Program-made: the position numbers and the translations under genes
Assembly: GCA_003663055.1 (NCBI GenBank)
Contig: QMZF01000080.1
Span: 1 to 5,888 of the forward strand
DNA: 5,888 nt
Source: Archaeoglobales archaeon
Lineage (GTDB): Archaea > Halobacteriota > Archaeoglobi > Archaeoglobales > Archaeoglobaceae
Direction: 5' to 3'
Shown: positions 1 through 5,313 of the stretch, in pieces
How the letters are laid out: every line of letters begins with the position of its first letter
How positions within the stretch are numbered: position 1 is the stretch's first letter
The notes under the pieces: generated by a model
Seen by the model: the letters and a program-made list of their open reading frames with translations, nothing else
Databases searched by the model: none
What the model was told of the DNA's origin: nothing

Positions 1-1
1 C

Positions 2-469
2 CTCGTTACTGTAGCTATCCCGAACCTCGAGGTCAACGACATAGTCTTTGAAGTTGCAAAGAAGCACAAAACCCTGGTAAATCTCGCAAACGATGCGGAT
101 CGAACAGAGGTAGTTGTTCCCTTTGAGGGAGAGGTGGAAGGAATTCGTTTTGCGGTAACGACCGAAGGTAAGAGTGGAGTGGTTGCGAGGAAGGTGAGAG
201 ACTCCTTCAAAAAAATGCTCGAAGAAGATGACGAAACCCTCTATTTTTTAAAGGCCATGTACCACCTCAAGAAGTACATGAAGGCAAACAACGTACCCGT
301 TCAGCTTAGAATGAAACTTTACTTTGTTATCGCCGCCAATCCTGAGTTCAGAAAGCTCGTAAGGGAGGAAGACATAGAAGGTGCGAGAAAACTTGCGGAA
401 GAGCTCGTTGAGGATTACGTTTCTGGAAAAAGAAAGATCGACGAAAGTCTGGTAAAAATACGGTTTTGA
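2..469 (+). CDS. Precorrin-2 dehydrogenase / siroheme synthase (Met8/CysG-N type), 3' part
   Basis: The frame is open from the first complete codon at position 2 to TGA at 467-469, so the gene is cut by the window edge; 155 C-terminal residues are visible. Counting from the window edge, the end of an NAD-binding Rossmann domain is seen: AIPNLEVND at about 5-13 (family pattern ATnd..lN), VNLANDADRTEVVVP at about 26-40, and the family stretch ending TTEGKSGVVARKVR at about 53-66, which keeps the GkS serine. The remaining 90 residues are helical and charged, as in the dimerisation/C-terminal part of Met8-type proteins. The family oxidises precorrin-2 to sirohydrochlorin with NAD and in some members inserts iron to give siroheme; which activities this one has cannot be seen. 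The GTG at 134 is inside the conserved domain and is not the start. The next gene follows after 9 nt and acts in the same pathway, which supports the call. Confidence 0.88.
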   Translation, partial: LVTVAIPNLEVNDIVFEVAKKHKTLVNLANDADRTEVVVPFEGEVEGIRFAVTTEGKSGVVARKVRDSFKKMLEEDDETLYFLKAMYHLKKYMKANNVPVQLRMKLYFVIAANPEFRKLVREEDIEGARKLAEELVEDYVSGKRKIDESLVKIRF

Positions 470-473
470 GGTG
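468..473 (+). promoter_or_regulatory. Shine-Dalgarno site of the siroheme decarboxylase gene
   Basis: GAGGTG matches the archaeal anti-Shine-Dalgarno complement GGAGGTGA. It overlaps the stop codon of the upstream gene and lies 5 nt before the ATG at 479. It fixes that start and implies translation from a common mRNA. Confidence 0.75.
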
Positions 474-478
474 CACTT

Positions 479-1435
479 ATGCTACCGTTTACGTTTTCGG
501 AAGGCGACATTAAGCTATTAATGGCCATTCAATACAGGCTTCCACTGTGTGAGCAACCTCTTTTGGAGCTCTCACAGCAAGAAGAGCTTAATGAGAAATT
601 CGTGCTTCGAAGAGTAAAGGAATTCAAGAAAGAAGGTATAATAAAGCGCTATGGAGCGAATCTCAACTACAGGGCTTTTTCATCGGAACACAGAGCTGCA
701 CTCGTTGGAGCTAGGGTTGAAGAAGGAAGAATAGCCGAAGTTGCGAGGATGATAAACGCTGCAAATCCAAAACATAACTACTGGAGGGATCACGAGTATT
801 CGGTTTGGTTCACGATAAAAGCTAAAAGTAAAGAGGATTTGCTTTCGAAGATAACAAAGCTAATGGAGAAGTGTAGGATTGAAGACTACATAGTTCTGCC
901 TACCAAGAGGATTTACAAAATGGATGTTAAGTACGATCTCGTAAAGGGCGTTTCTTGGAGTGAAAAGGGACTTGAAAAGTTTGACGTGCCGAAAGTGGAG
1001 GAGTTGGGCCTTGAAGCATCTATGTTGAGAAAACTCGAGAATCTTGAGGTATGCGAACGCCCCTTCTCGAAGTTTGCAGAAAACGGATATACCGAAGGCG
1101 AAATCGTAGACCTGATTGGAGAGCTAATAAAGAAGGGGGTAGTTAGGGACTTCAGCGGAGTTCTGAAAGAAAGGAAAATAGGTTTTGCCGAAAACGGCAT
1201 GATACTAATGAAAACTGACAACCCAGAGAAGCTAGCTTTTAGGCTTATCAAAGAACTCCCTCAGATTACCCACCTCATCGAAAGAGAAGTCCCCAAGCAA
1301 TGGCCCTATCCACTTTACTTCATGGTTCATGCAACGCGGAGAGAGCCAATAGAAGAAATTAAGAAAAAGCTTGAAAACGAAGGAATTGAGGCAAGAGTAC
1401 TTTACAGCAAGGCAGATTTAAAGGAATCCGATTAA
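479..1435 (+). CDS. ahbA/ahbB: Siroheme decarboxylase, fused two-unit AhbA/AhbB-like protein (AsnC/Lrp fold)
   Basis: The protein has 318 residues in two homologous units. Unit 1 (about 1-155) has an AsnC-type winged helix (about 8-66, with FKKEGIIKRYGANLNYRAF at 49-67) and an effector-domain motif HNYWRDHEYSVWFTI at 99-113. Unit 2 (about 180-315) repeats this order: helix-turn-helix region with LIKKGVVRDFSGVLKERKIGF at 216-236, then WPYPLYFMVHA at 275-285. These are the HNYxREHxxNxWFT and WPYNLYxMxH signatures of AhbA/AhbB and NirD/L/G/H proteins, which look like transcription factors but decarboxylate siroheme to 12,18-didecarboxysiroheme on the alternative heme or heme d1 route. AhbA and AhbB are usually separate proteins of about 150-170 residues; NirDL fusions are known. 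Placement 9 nt after a precorrin-2 dehydrogenase gene with its own strong ribosome site supports the enzyme role. A true AsnC/Lrp regulator is less likely, because those have one unit. Which half corresponds to AhbA and which to AhbB was not assigned. Confidence 0.85.
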   Translation: MLPFTFSEGDIKLLMAIQYRLPLCEQPLLELSQQEELNEKFVLRRVKEFKKEGIIKRYGANLNYRAFSSEHRAALVGARVEEGRIAEVARMINAANPKHNYWRDHEYSVWFTIKAKSKEDLLSKITKLMEKCRIEDYIVLPTKRIYKMDVKYDLVKGVSWSEKGLEKFDVPKVEELGLEASMLRKLENLEVCERPFSKFAENGYTEGEIVDLIGELIKKGVVRDFSGVLKERKIGFAENGMILMKTDNPEKLAFRLIKELPQITHLIEREVPKQWPYPLYFMVHATRREPIEEIKKKLENEGIEARVLYSKADLKESD

Positions 1436-2113
1436 ACTATGCACCTTCTGCCAATCCGTAATCCCGCTTTCAGTTATCAAAGTTGCCAGATCAGCTGGTA
1501 TATACTCGAAGGGTTCGACAACTCTCAGTCTTCCAGCTTTGTAGCTGGGAGCCACGACGTAGAAAGGCTTATTGAAGTGTCTTGCAGTAAGTGCAAGGGG
1601 CAAAGTTCCAACTTTATTCACGAAGCCATCCTTCGATATGGCGTCTGCTCCGCAAACGACAGCGTTGCATTTCATAACCGCGTATCCCATTTCTGCATCG
1701 CAAACGAGTTCAGCTTCAATTTTTTCTTTCAGAAATTTGTATGCATCTACGCCCTCTCCACCGGGCTCTGAGCGTAGGATGAATACCTTTCTAGCCCTAT
1801 GCAATCCACTTTCTACAATATGGCTTCTACTTATGATTACCACGCTTTTACCCTCAACTATCTCGGCGAGCTTCTTACTAGCATTTTCGTTCATTTCCTC
1901 AATTATTTTGCGGACTTCTTTAATTTCGTAGCTTTCTACAAGCTTCATAATGTTCGCGAGCCCAGTCATGCTCGGGTGGGCGTTTGCTATTTCTTTTGCT
2001 GCTTCAATTTGACTTTTTCTGTCGAGATTCTCGAGATAGTTCAGCGCTTTTTCGATAATCTTAGAAGAGCCGCTTCTTCTGTCGTCCGTAATGTCTTTTA
2101 AGCTTAGTTTCAT
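1418..2113 (-). CDS. eIF2B alpha/beta/delta-like (IF-2B family) protein, short form
   Basis: The 231-residue protein follows the IF-2B family order: DRRSGSSKIIEKAL at 11-24, NAHPSMTGLANIM at 44-56 (family RPsMxxlxN), VVIISRSHIVES at 91-102, RSEPGGEG at 114-121, and CDAEMGYAVMKCNAVVCGADAI to NKVGT at 138-170, the most conserved block. The family covers eIF2B regulatory subunits, methylthioribose-1-phosphate isomerase and ribose-1,5-bisphosphate isomerase. The isomerases need a cysteine in the stretch aligned with SRSH (95-98) and an aspartate in GADxI. Here the aspartate (D157) is present but the cysteine position appears to hold serine, so an eIF2B-like regulatory or nucleotide/sugar-phosphate-binding role fits better than catalysis. 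At 231 residues it is shorter than typical members (about 300-340); the N-terminal helical domain looks reduced. The ATG at 2113 has GGTGAT 3 nt upstream. Its last five codons and stop overlap the convergent decarboxylase gene. The exact function is unknown. Confidence 0.8.
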   Translation of the reverse strand: MKLSLKDITDDRRSGSSKIIEKALNYLENLDRKSQIEAAKEIANAHPSMTGLANIMKLVESYEIKEVRKIIEEMNENASKKLAEIVEGKSVVIISRSHIVESGLHRARKVFILRSEPGGEGVDAYKFLKEKIEAELVCDAEMGYAVMKCNAVVCGADAISKDGFVNKVGTLPLALTARHFNKPFYVVAPSYKAGRLRVVEPFEYIPADLATLITESGITDWQKVHSLIGFL

Positions 2114-2116
2114 GGT

Positions 2117-2122
2117 ATCACC
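2117..2122 (-). promoter_or_regulatory. Shine-Dalgarno site of the eIF2B-like gene
   Basis: GGTGAT on the - strand matches the archaeal ribosome-binding consensus GGAGGTGATC and lies 3 nt before the ATG ending at 2113. The spacing is a little short, but the match supports this start over internal ones. Confidence 0.6.
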
Positions 2123-2161
2123 ATTATTTAATCTTAATTGCTTTTTGACGCCTTTGAGGTC

Positions 2162-2187
2162 TTCTAACTTTTCTAAACTTTTCTAAA
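2162..2187. repeat. Short tandem repeat, about 10-bp unit, 2.6 copies
   Basis: TTCTAACTT, TTCTAAACTT and TTCTAAA lie head to tail. The repeat spans the 3' end of the Cas4-like gene, encoding its last residues and stop TAG (2173-2175), and the start of the intergenic gap. It is AT-rich and may be only slippage. Read on the - strand, the TTTAGAAAA units could also serve as a weak TATA-like element for the eIF2B-like gene. Confidence 0.6.
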
Positions 2188-2703
2188 CCCGTTGCCACAC
2201 CGACGCGAAAAGCTACAACTTGAGCAGATTTTGCTGTCAATCACACCCTCCGGTATTACGCTTTTCTTTATGTGTTCGTAGAGTGCATCGAAATATGCTA
2301 TGCACTGCTTCACGATAAAACGTGAGAATCCAACGTAGATCGTTTTTATAAGTTCATCTCTCTCATTCACAAGAACTAGGATACCGATCCTCTTTCCTTC
2401 CATTAGCATGTAGAGGTTGAGCTGAGCAAGGTAGGGGATGAAGAATTGCCTTGGAATGCTGGATTTAACCTCGATTATTGCATCCCTCGTCACGAAGTCC
2501 GGTCTGCCGGCAACTATATAGTTTCTGAAGTGTAGCTCTCTGTTCTTCCCCCTTCTAAGTCTGAAGTAGGAAAGTCTCTTTTCGGCCAGTTCCTCAGCTC
2601 TTTTACCTCTTTCTACAAACTGAGCATCAAGCTTTGCGGGTATGAAGTACCTGAAATAGCTCCAACGCAGGCAGCGAAGCGCCCAACTCGCAAAGAAGCG
2701 CAT
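2173..2703 (-). CDS. Stand-alone Cas4-like PD-(D/E)XK exonuclease with 4Fe-4S cysteines
   Basis: The 176-residue protein carries the RecB-type nuclease core: ERGKRAEELAEK at 31-42 (motif I region), GRPDF at 66-70 (catalytic D69), IIEVK at 76-80 (E78, K80) and QLNLYMLMEG at 94-103 (QxxxY motif). Cysteines C11, C160, C163 and C169 reproduce the Cas4/Dna2 iron-sulfur arrangement, one before the nuclease core and a CxxC-x5-C cluster after it. Cas4 proteins trim the 3' ends of spacer precursors. Relatives outside CRISPR loci have unclear, probably DNA repair or processing, roles. No cas1, cas2 or repeat array is in the window, so a CRISPR role is not supported here. No good ribosome site precedes the ATG at 2703; an AT-rich stretch (2714-2729) lies about 10-26 bp upstream. 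The start is plausible because C11 is close to the N-terminus, as in the family, but it is less certain than the gene. An H/ACA RNA gene lies 67 bp upstream on the same strand. Confidence 0.85.
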   Translation of the reverse strand: MRFFASWALRCLRWSYFRYFIPAKLDAQFVERGKRAEELAEKRLSYFRLRRGKNRELHFRNYIVAGRPDFVTRDAIIEVKSSIPRQFFIPYLAQLNLYMLMEGKRIGILVLVNERDELIKTIYVGFSRFIVKQCIAYFDALYEHIKKSVIPEGVIDSKICSSCSFSRRCGNGFRKV

Positions 2704-2770
2704 AGCAACGCATTTCTTTAATATTATTAACTCTTTGGAGTAGAACGAAAGTAATTATGAACATGTAAAG

Positions 2771-2831
2771 TTGTGGGCCTGCCAAGCCGCAGGACTTCAT
2801 GCTTTTCAGTCCTGCCGGTTCAGCAGGCCTC
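2771..2831 (-). ncRNA. H/ACA guide sRNA with K-loop, predicted to guide 16S rRNA pseudouridylation
   Basis: Read on the - strand (2831 down to 2771), the sequence folds as an archaeal single-hairpin H/ACA RNA. The basal stem is GGCCTGC (2829-2823) with GCAGGCC (2782-2776), 7 bp. The 5' guide is TGAACCG (2822-2816). The upper stem is GCAGGACT (2815-2808) with AGTCCTGC (2796-2789), 8 perfect bp. The loop is closed by GA (2807-2806) facing GA (2798-2797), the tandem sheared pair of a K-loop bound by L7Ae. The 3' guide is GGCTTG (2788-2783). The ACA box is 2774-2772, exactly 14 nt after the upper stem, within the 14-16 nt rule for this class. A TATA box lies about 26 bp upstream of the predicted 5' end. 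The guides predict a target of the form CAAGCC-U-N-CGGUUCA, which matches conserved archaeal 16S rRNA as remembered. The + strand hairpin lacks both the GA/GA loop and a correctly placed ACA. Exact transcript ends are inferred. Confidence 0.87.
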
Positions 2832-2855
2832 TTGATATACAAAGTTCAATAGAAA

Positions 2856-2870
2856 TTTAAAGCTTTTAAA
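2856..2870 (-). promoter_or_regulatory. TATA box region for the H/ACA sRNA
   Basis: TTTAAA at 2856-2861, preceded on the - strand by TTTAAAA (2864-2870) and an A-rich BRE-like stretch, is centred about 26-27 bp before 2831-2832, the predicted 5' end of the guide RNA. This is the usual archaeal TATA-to-start distance. It could also drive the Cas4-like gene as a downstream cistron. The call rests on spacing and composition only. Confidence 0.6.
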
Positions 2871-2876
2871 GCTTTT
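2859..2876. repeat. Tandem 9-bp direct repeat in the sRNA promoter
   Basis: AAAGCTTTT occurs twice in direct succession (2859-2867 and 2868-2876). Each copy contains the palindrome AAAGCTTT, so the block gives two overlapping TATA-like sites for the - strand sRNA. It may be a duplicated core promoter or an operator-like site; no binding protein can be named. Confidence 0.55.
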
Positions 2877-2888
2877 CCCAAACGAGCT

Positions 2889-2900
2889 TCAAAGAAAAAT
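2889..2900 (-). terminator. Possible T-rich terminator after purD
   Basis: Directly after the purD stop codon the - strand reads ATTTTTCTTTG, with no hairpin. Oligo-T tracts without a stem are enough for archaeal termination. It would separate purD transcription from the sRNA promoter 20-45 bp further on. Only one run of five T is present, so the call is tentative. Confidence 0.4.
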
Positions 2901-4337
2901 CTAATCGGGCACATCCAGCCCTATCGTCTTCCTGTATCTAATCCCAGGAAACTTAATTTTCTCGACAGCAGAATACGCCTTTGCCCTAGCTTCATCAACG
3001 CTTTTACCCCTTCCAACGACGGTGATAACTCTCCCACCGGTAGTCTGGTAGCCGTCAGGCTTTGCTATTCCGTTGGCGTAAAGTATCGCTTCCTTCATCG
3101 CCTCCTCAACTCCGTCCATGGGCTGGCTTGTGTAGTGCTCAGCAGGATAACCTGGCTTGAATCCCTCTCTCCCCTTCAAAGCCCCGCTTACAGCGCAGAC
3201 AGCAACGCAGCAATCGCTGCTAAACTCTACGTCAACTTCATCAAGTCTTTCCTCTATTACAGCCATAGAGAGTTCGTACATGTCCGTCTTGAGCCTTGGT
3301 AGCTTTGCCTGAGCTCCGGGATCGCATTCTCTGACGTTTATCTCTAAAACTTTGGGAATCAGCTCGCGGTTCTCCTCAACGAGCATGATAACGGGGTACA
3401 GTATTCCCTTGAAGGTCTTGCCTTCGAGCTTTCTGAAGTTCTCTACTACGGGCTTTACGACCATTTCCATTATTTTCCCTTCAAGTTCTGGCGTTAATGC
3501 CGGATGTGGACTTACTGCCCCCATTCCACCGGTGTTGGGGTTAAAAAGCTTTCCTTCCCTATAAAGCTTCTCAGCATCGCTTTTCGATATGAACTTTTTT
3601 GCTGTGCCTATGTAGAACTCCCTCATACCCTCTATGTCATCGCTATCAAAGGCACGCTTGTAGTCCTTCGCATGTCCAAAGGGCTTAACCGTTTTTCCAT
3701 CACTTATGGCCGTAAAAGCAACTTCAATACCATAGAGCCTCTCTTCTATAACTATCCTATCTCCAGCACTCCCAAACTTCTTTTTCACCATTATTTCGTC
3801 AACAGCCTGTAAGGCTTCTTCGGCAGAATCGCATACGTAAACCCCCTTTCCAGCAGCCAGTCCATCAGCCTTGACGACAAGATTTCCTTTTTGTGAAGCA
3901 TAGTATTCCTTAACGTACTCTCTTGCCTCGCTGACATCATCGAAGTTCCTGTATTCGGGAATTGGCACGCCTATTTTAGCCAGAAAATCCTTTGTCCAGC
4001 ACTTACTTGCTTCGAGAATCGTCGCCTCCTTTCTTGGCCCTAAAGCAGGAATTCCGTTCTCTTCCAAAGCATCAACGATGCCAAGACTCAGCGGTTCTTC
4101 GGGGCCTATAAAAACGAGGTCAACGTCTTCAAGCTTTGCAAATTTTACTATTTCGTCGAGAGCTCTTATCGACGAGATGAACTTCCCATCAAGTTTTGCC
4201 TGACTGCATTTTTCAAAGAACTCGCTGCCGGCGTTTCCCGGAGCAACGTAAACCTTCTTTACTTTTTCGCTTCTTGCAAAAGCGTGTGCAATGGCATTTC
4301 CTCTTCCACCTGCGTCGACTACAAGAACCTTGACCAT
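2901..4337 (-). CDS. purD: Phosphoribosylamine--glycine ligase (GAR synthetase), long archaeal form
   Basis: PurD joins 5-phosphoribosylamine and glycine with ATP to give GAR, the second step of purine synthesis, in the cytosol. The 478 residues show the family order: N-terminal domain VVDAGGRGNAIA at 6-17 (family GGREHA) and FIGPEEPLSLGIVD at 76-89; ATP-grasp core VVKADGLAAGKGV at 154-166, NPNTGGMGAVSP at 266-277 and VLEINVRECDPGAQA at 330-344; C-terminal domain YQTTGGRVITVVG at 430-442 and FPGIRYRKTIG at 463-473. The usual length is about 420-430. The extra length is mainly an insertion of about 30 residues between DYKR (225-228) and NPNTGG, plus a smaller one near 384-396. The common GDPE motif reads CDPG, while the likely Mg ligands E332 and N334 are kept. 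REHA reads RGNA. These differences look like a divergent clade rather than decay, since the frame is intact and all other blocks are strong. Two TATA-like elements precede the ATG. Confidence 0.95.
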   Translation of the reverse strand: MVKVLVVDAGGRGNAIAHAFARSEKVKKVYVAPGNAGSEFFEKCSQAKLDGKFISSIRALDEIVKFAKLEDVDLVFIGPEEPLSLGIVDALEENGIPALGPRKEATILEASKCWTKDFLAKIGVPIPEYRNFDDVSEAREYVKEYYASQKGNLVVKADGLAAGKGVYVCDSAEEALQAVDEIMVKKKFGSAGDRIVIEERLYGIEVAFTAISDGKTVKPFGHAKDYKRAFDSDDIEGMREFYIGTAKKFISKSDAEKLYREGKLFNPNTGGMGAVSPHPALTPELEGKIMEMVVKPVVENFRKLEGKTFKGILYPVIMLVEENRELIPKVLEINVRECDPGAQAKLPRLKTDMYELSMAVIEERLDEVDVEFSSDCCVAVCAVSGALKGREGFKPGYPAEHYTSQPMDGVEEAMKEAILYANGIAKPDGYQTTGGRVITVVGRGKSVDEARAKAYSAVEKIKFPGIRYRKTIGLDVPD

Positions 4338-4356
4338 GTTCTTCCTTCGGCTACCG

Positions 4357-4378
4357 TATATAAATCATAGCGTTTATA
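4357..4378 (-). promoter_or_regulatory. Two TATA-like elements upstream of purD
   Basis: On the - strand, TATAAA (4378-4373) and ATTTATATA (4365-4357) precede the purD ATG at 4337. The proximal box is centred about 24 bp from the ATG and would start a leaderless or nearly leaderless mRNA. The distal box would start near 4349 and give a leader of about 12 nt containing GAAGGAAG, a weak ribosome site. Which one is used cannot be decided from sequence. Confidence 0.6.
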
Positions 4379-4391
4379 GCTCAATAATTCA

Positions 4392-5309
4392 TCAATAACC
4401 CATTAGCAACCCAATAAGAAAGCAAACAGTAAATGAAAACGCAGGAGTGATCACCCAGCTTGCCATAATCTTCTTAATGAGATGTAATCTGACGGATGCA
4501 AGGCCTTTGAGCATTCCTACTCCCGCAACGCTCCCAATTATACAATACGTGGTTGAAACGGGCATACCGAGCAGTGTAAAAGCAAAAACTGTTAGTCCAG
4601 CTGCCATTTGTGCAGAAAAACCAGAAAAAGCATCAAGCGGTGTAATTCCCTTGCCAACGGTCTCAACAACCCGCCCGCTTAGCAATACAGCTCCGGCGAA
4701 AAGCGATGCAGAGCCGAGTAAAGCCGCAATCGTCGCGTTGAGATGTCCAGAAGAAACAACAGGCCCGAGAGCCGTAGCGAGCTCGTTAGCTCCGGTGTTG
4801 TAGGCAATAACAGCTCCGCTGAACAACAACATCATCGAGATTACCCGCTCAGCCAGGAAAAGTGGTACTTTTGAGAGAATTCGCTCTAAAGCTGAGTAAA
4901 TCAATATTGCAATAAACAGGGCTGTAATGGGGGAAGCTATCCACGAAATAACAATCGACGAAAGTAAATCAAGTTTTGCAGAACCCACAGCAACTCCTGC
5001 ACCAACGAGACTGCCAACTATCGCCTGATGGCTTGAAACTGGAAAACCCCTCCAGTTCGAGAACACTATAACGAAAGCTGAGGTAAAAAGAGCGGTAGCG
5101 ATTAAAGCTGTGTTAAGATTGGCCAAACTTCCAACGGTGTACATGACTTTTCGCTGCGTAAGCGCTCCGAACGTTACAAAGATGCCGAGGAGTAAAATTG
5201 CCCTCCTGAACGTCAGCACACCAGAACCGATGCTCACACCAAAAGCATTTGAGGTATCGTTGGAGCCTATGCTGAAGGCTATGAGCATTGCTGCAATTGC
5301 TGCAAGCAT
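4392..5309 (-). CDS. pit: PiT-family inorganic phosphate transporter
   Basis: This is a 305-residue, very hydrophobic membrane protein with the internal duplication of the PiT (PF01384) family. In half 1, GSNDTSNAFG is at 15-24, GFPVSSHQAIVGSLVGAGV at 88-106 and WIASPI at 123-128. In half 2, NTGANELATALGP is at 171-183, GMPVSTTYCIIGSVAGVGM at 248-266 and WVITPAF at 285-291. The GxND..NAxG signature and the PVSsxxxIxGSxxGxG pair are the phosphate-translocating repeats. About ten hydrophobic segments are visible. The family imports phosphate by ion symport (H+ or Na+); some archaeal homologues are annotated as sulfate permeases, so the substrate is inferred. The second signature reads GANE in place of GAND. 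The start ATG at 5309 has GAGGTA 4 nt upstream. The gene follows a DUF47/PhoU-like gene by 14 nt on the same strand, the common pairing for this transporter. The stop lies 54 bp before the purD start. Confidence 0.92.
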   Translation of the reverse strand: MLAAIAAMLIAFSIGSNDTSNAFGVSIGSGVLTFRRAILLLGIFVTFGALTQRKVMYTVGSLANLNTALIATALFTSAFVIVFSNWRGFPVSSHQAIVGSLVGAGVAVGSAKLDLLSSIVISWIASPITALFIAILIYSALERILSKVPLFLAERVISMMLLFSGAVIAYNTGANELATALGPVVSSGHLNATIAALLGSASLFAGAVLLSGRVVETVGKGITPLDAFSGFSAQMAAGLTVFAFTLLGMPVSTTYCIIGSVAGVGMLKGLASVRLHLIKKIMASWVITPAFSFTVCFLIGLLMGY

Positions 5310-5313
5310 GCTT

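Noticed and set aside
134..469. GTG at 134 as a gene start
   Set aside because: The same frame continues to the window edge with conserved dehydrogenase residues, so the gene is truncated and 134 is internal.
913..1251. - strand ORF opposite the siroheme decarboxylase gene
   Set aside because: It is a serine- and phenylalanine-rich shadow of a well-supported gene on the + strand.
479..1435. AsnC/Lrp transcription regulator
   Set aside because: The duplicated unit structure, the HNYWRDH and WPYPLYFMVH motifs and the siroheme synthase neighbour point to the decarboxylase family, which shares the fold.
1439..2101. Three overlapping + strand ORFs opposite the eIF2B-like gene
   Set aside because: They are antisense to a gene with clear family motifs, have cysteine- and phenylalanine-rich shadow composition, and no ribosome sites.
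2784..2822. tRNA T-arm as the target of the H/ACA guide, because of GGUUCA
   Set aside because: The unpaired U-N would fall before the T-stem and the 3' guide finds no match there; the 16S segment matches both guide strands.
2775..2830. The hairpin as a bidirectional Rho-independent-like terminator
   Set aside because: No T-run follows either side. The 2-part internal pocket, GA/GA loop and ACA fit an H/ACA RNA on the - strand much better.
2627..2842. 71-codon - strand ORF over the gap upstream of the Cas4-like gene
   Set aside because: It covers the H/ACA hairpin and runs out of frame into the Cas4-like gene; it has no ribosome site and no recognisable protein pattern.
2173..2900. CRISPR locus suggested by the Cas4-like gene
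   Set aside because: No regularly spaced repeats of 24-40 bp and no other cas gene are visible in the window; the two short tandem repeats are 9-10 bp units only.
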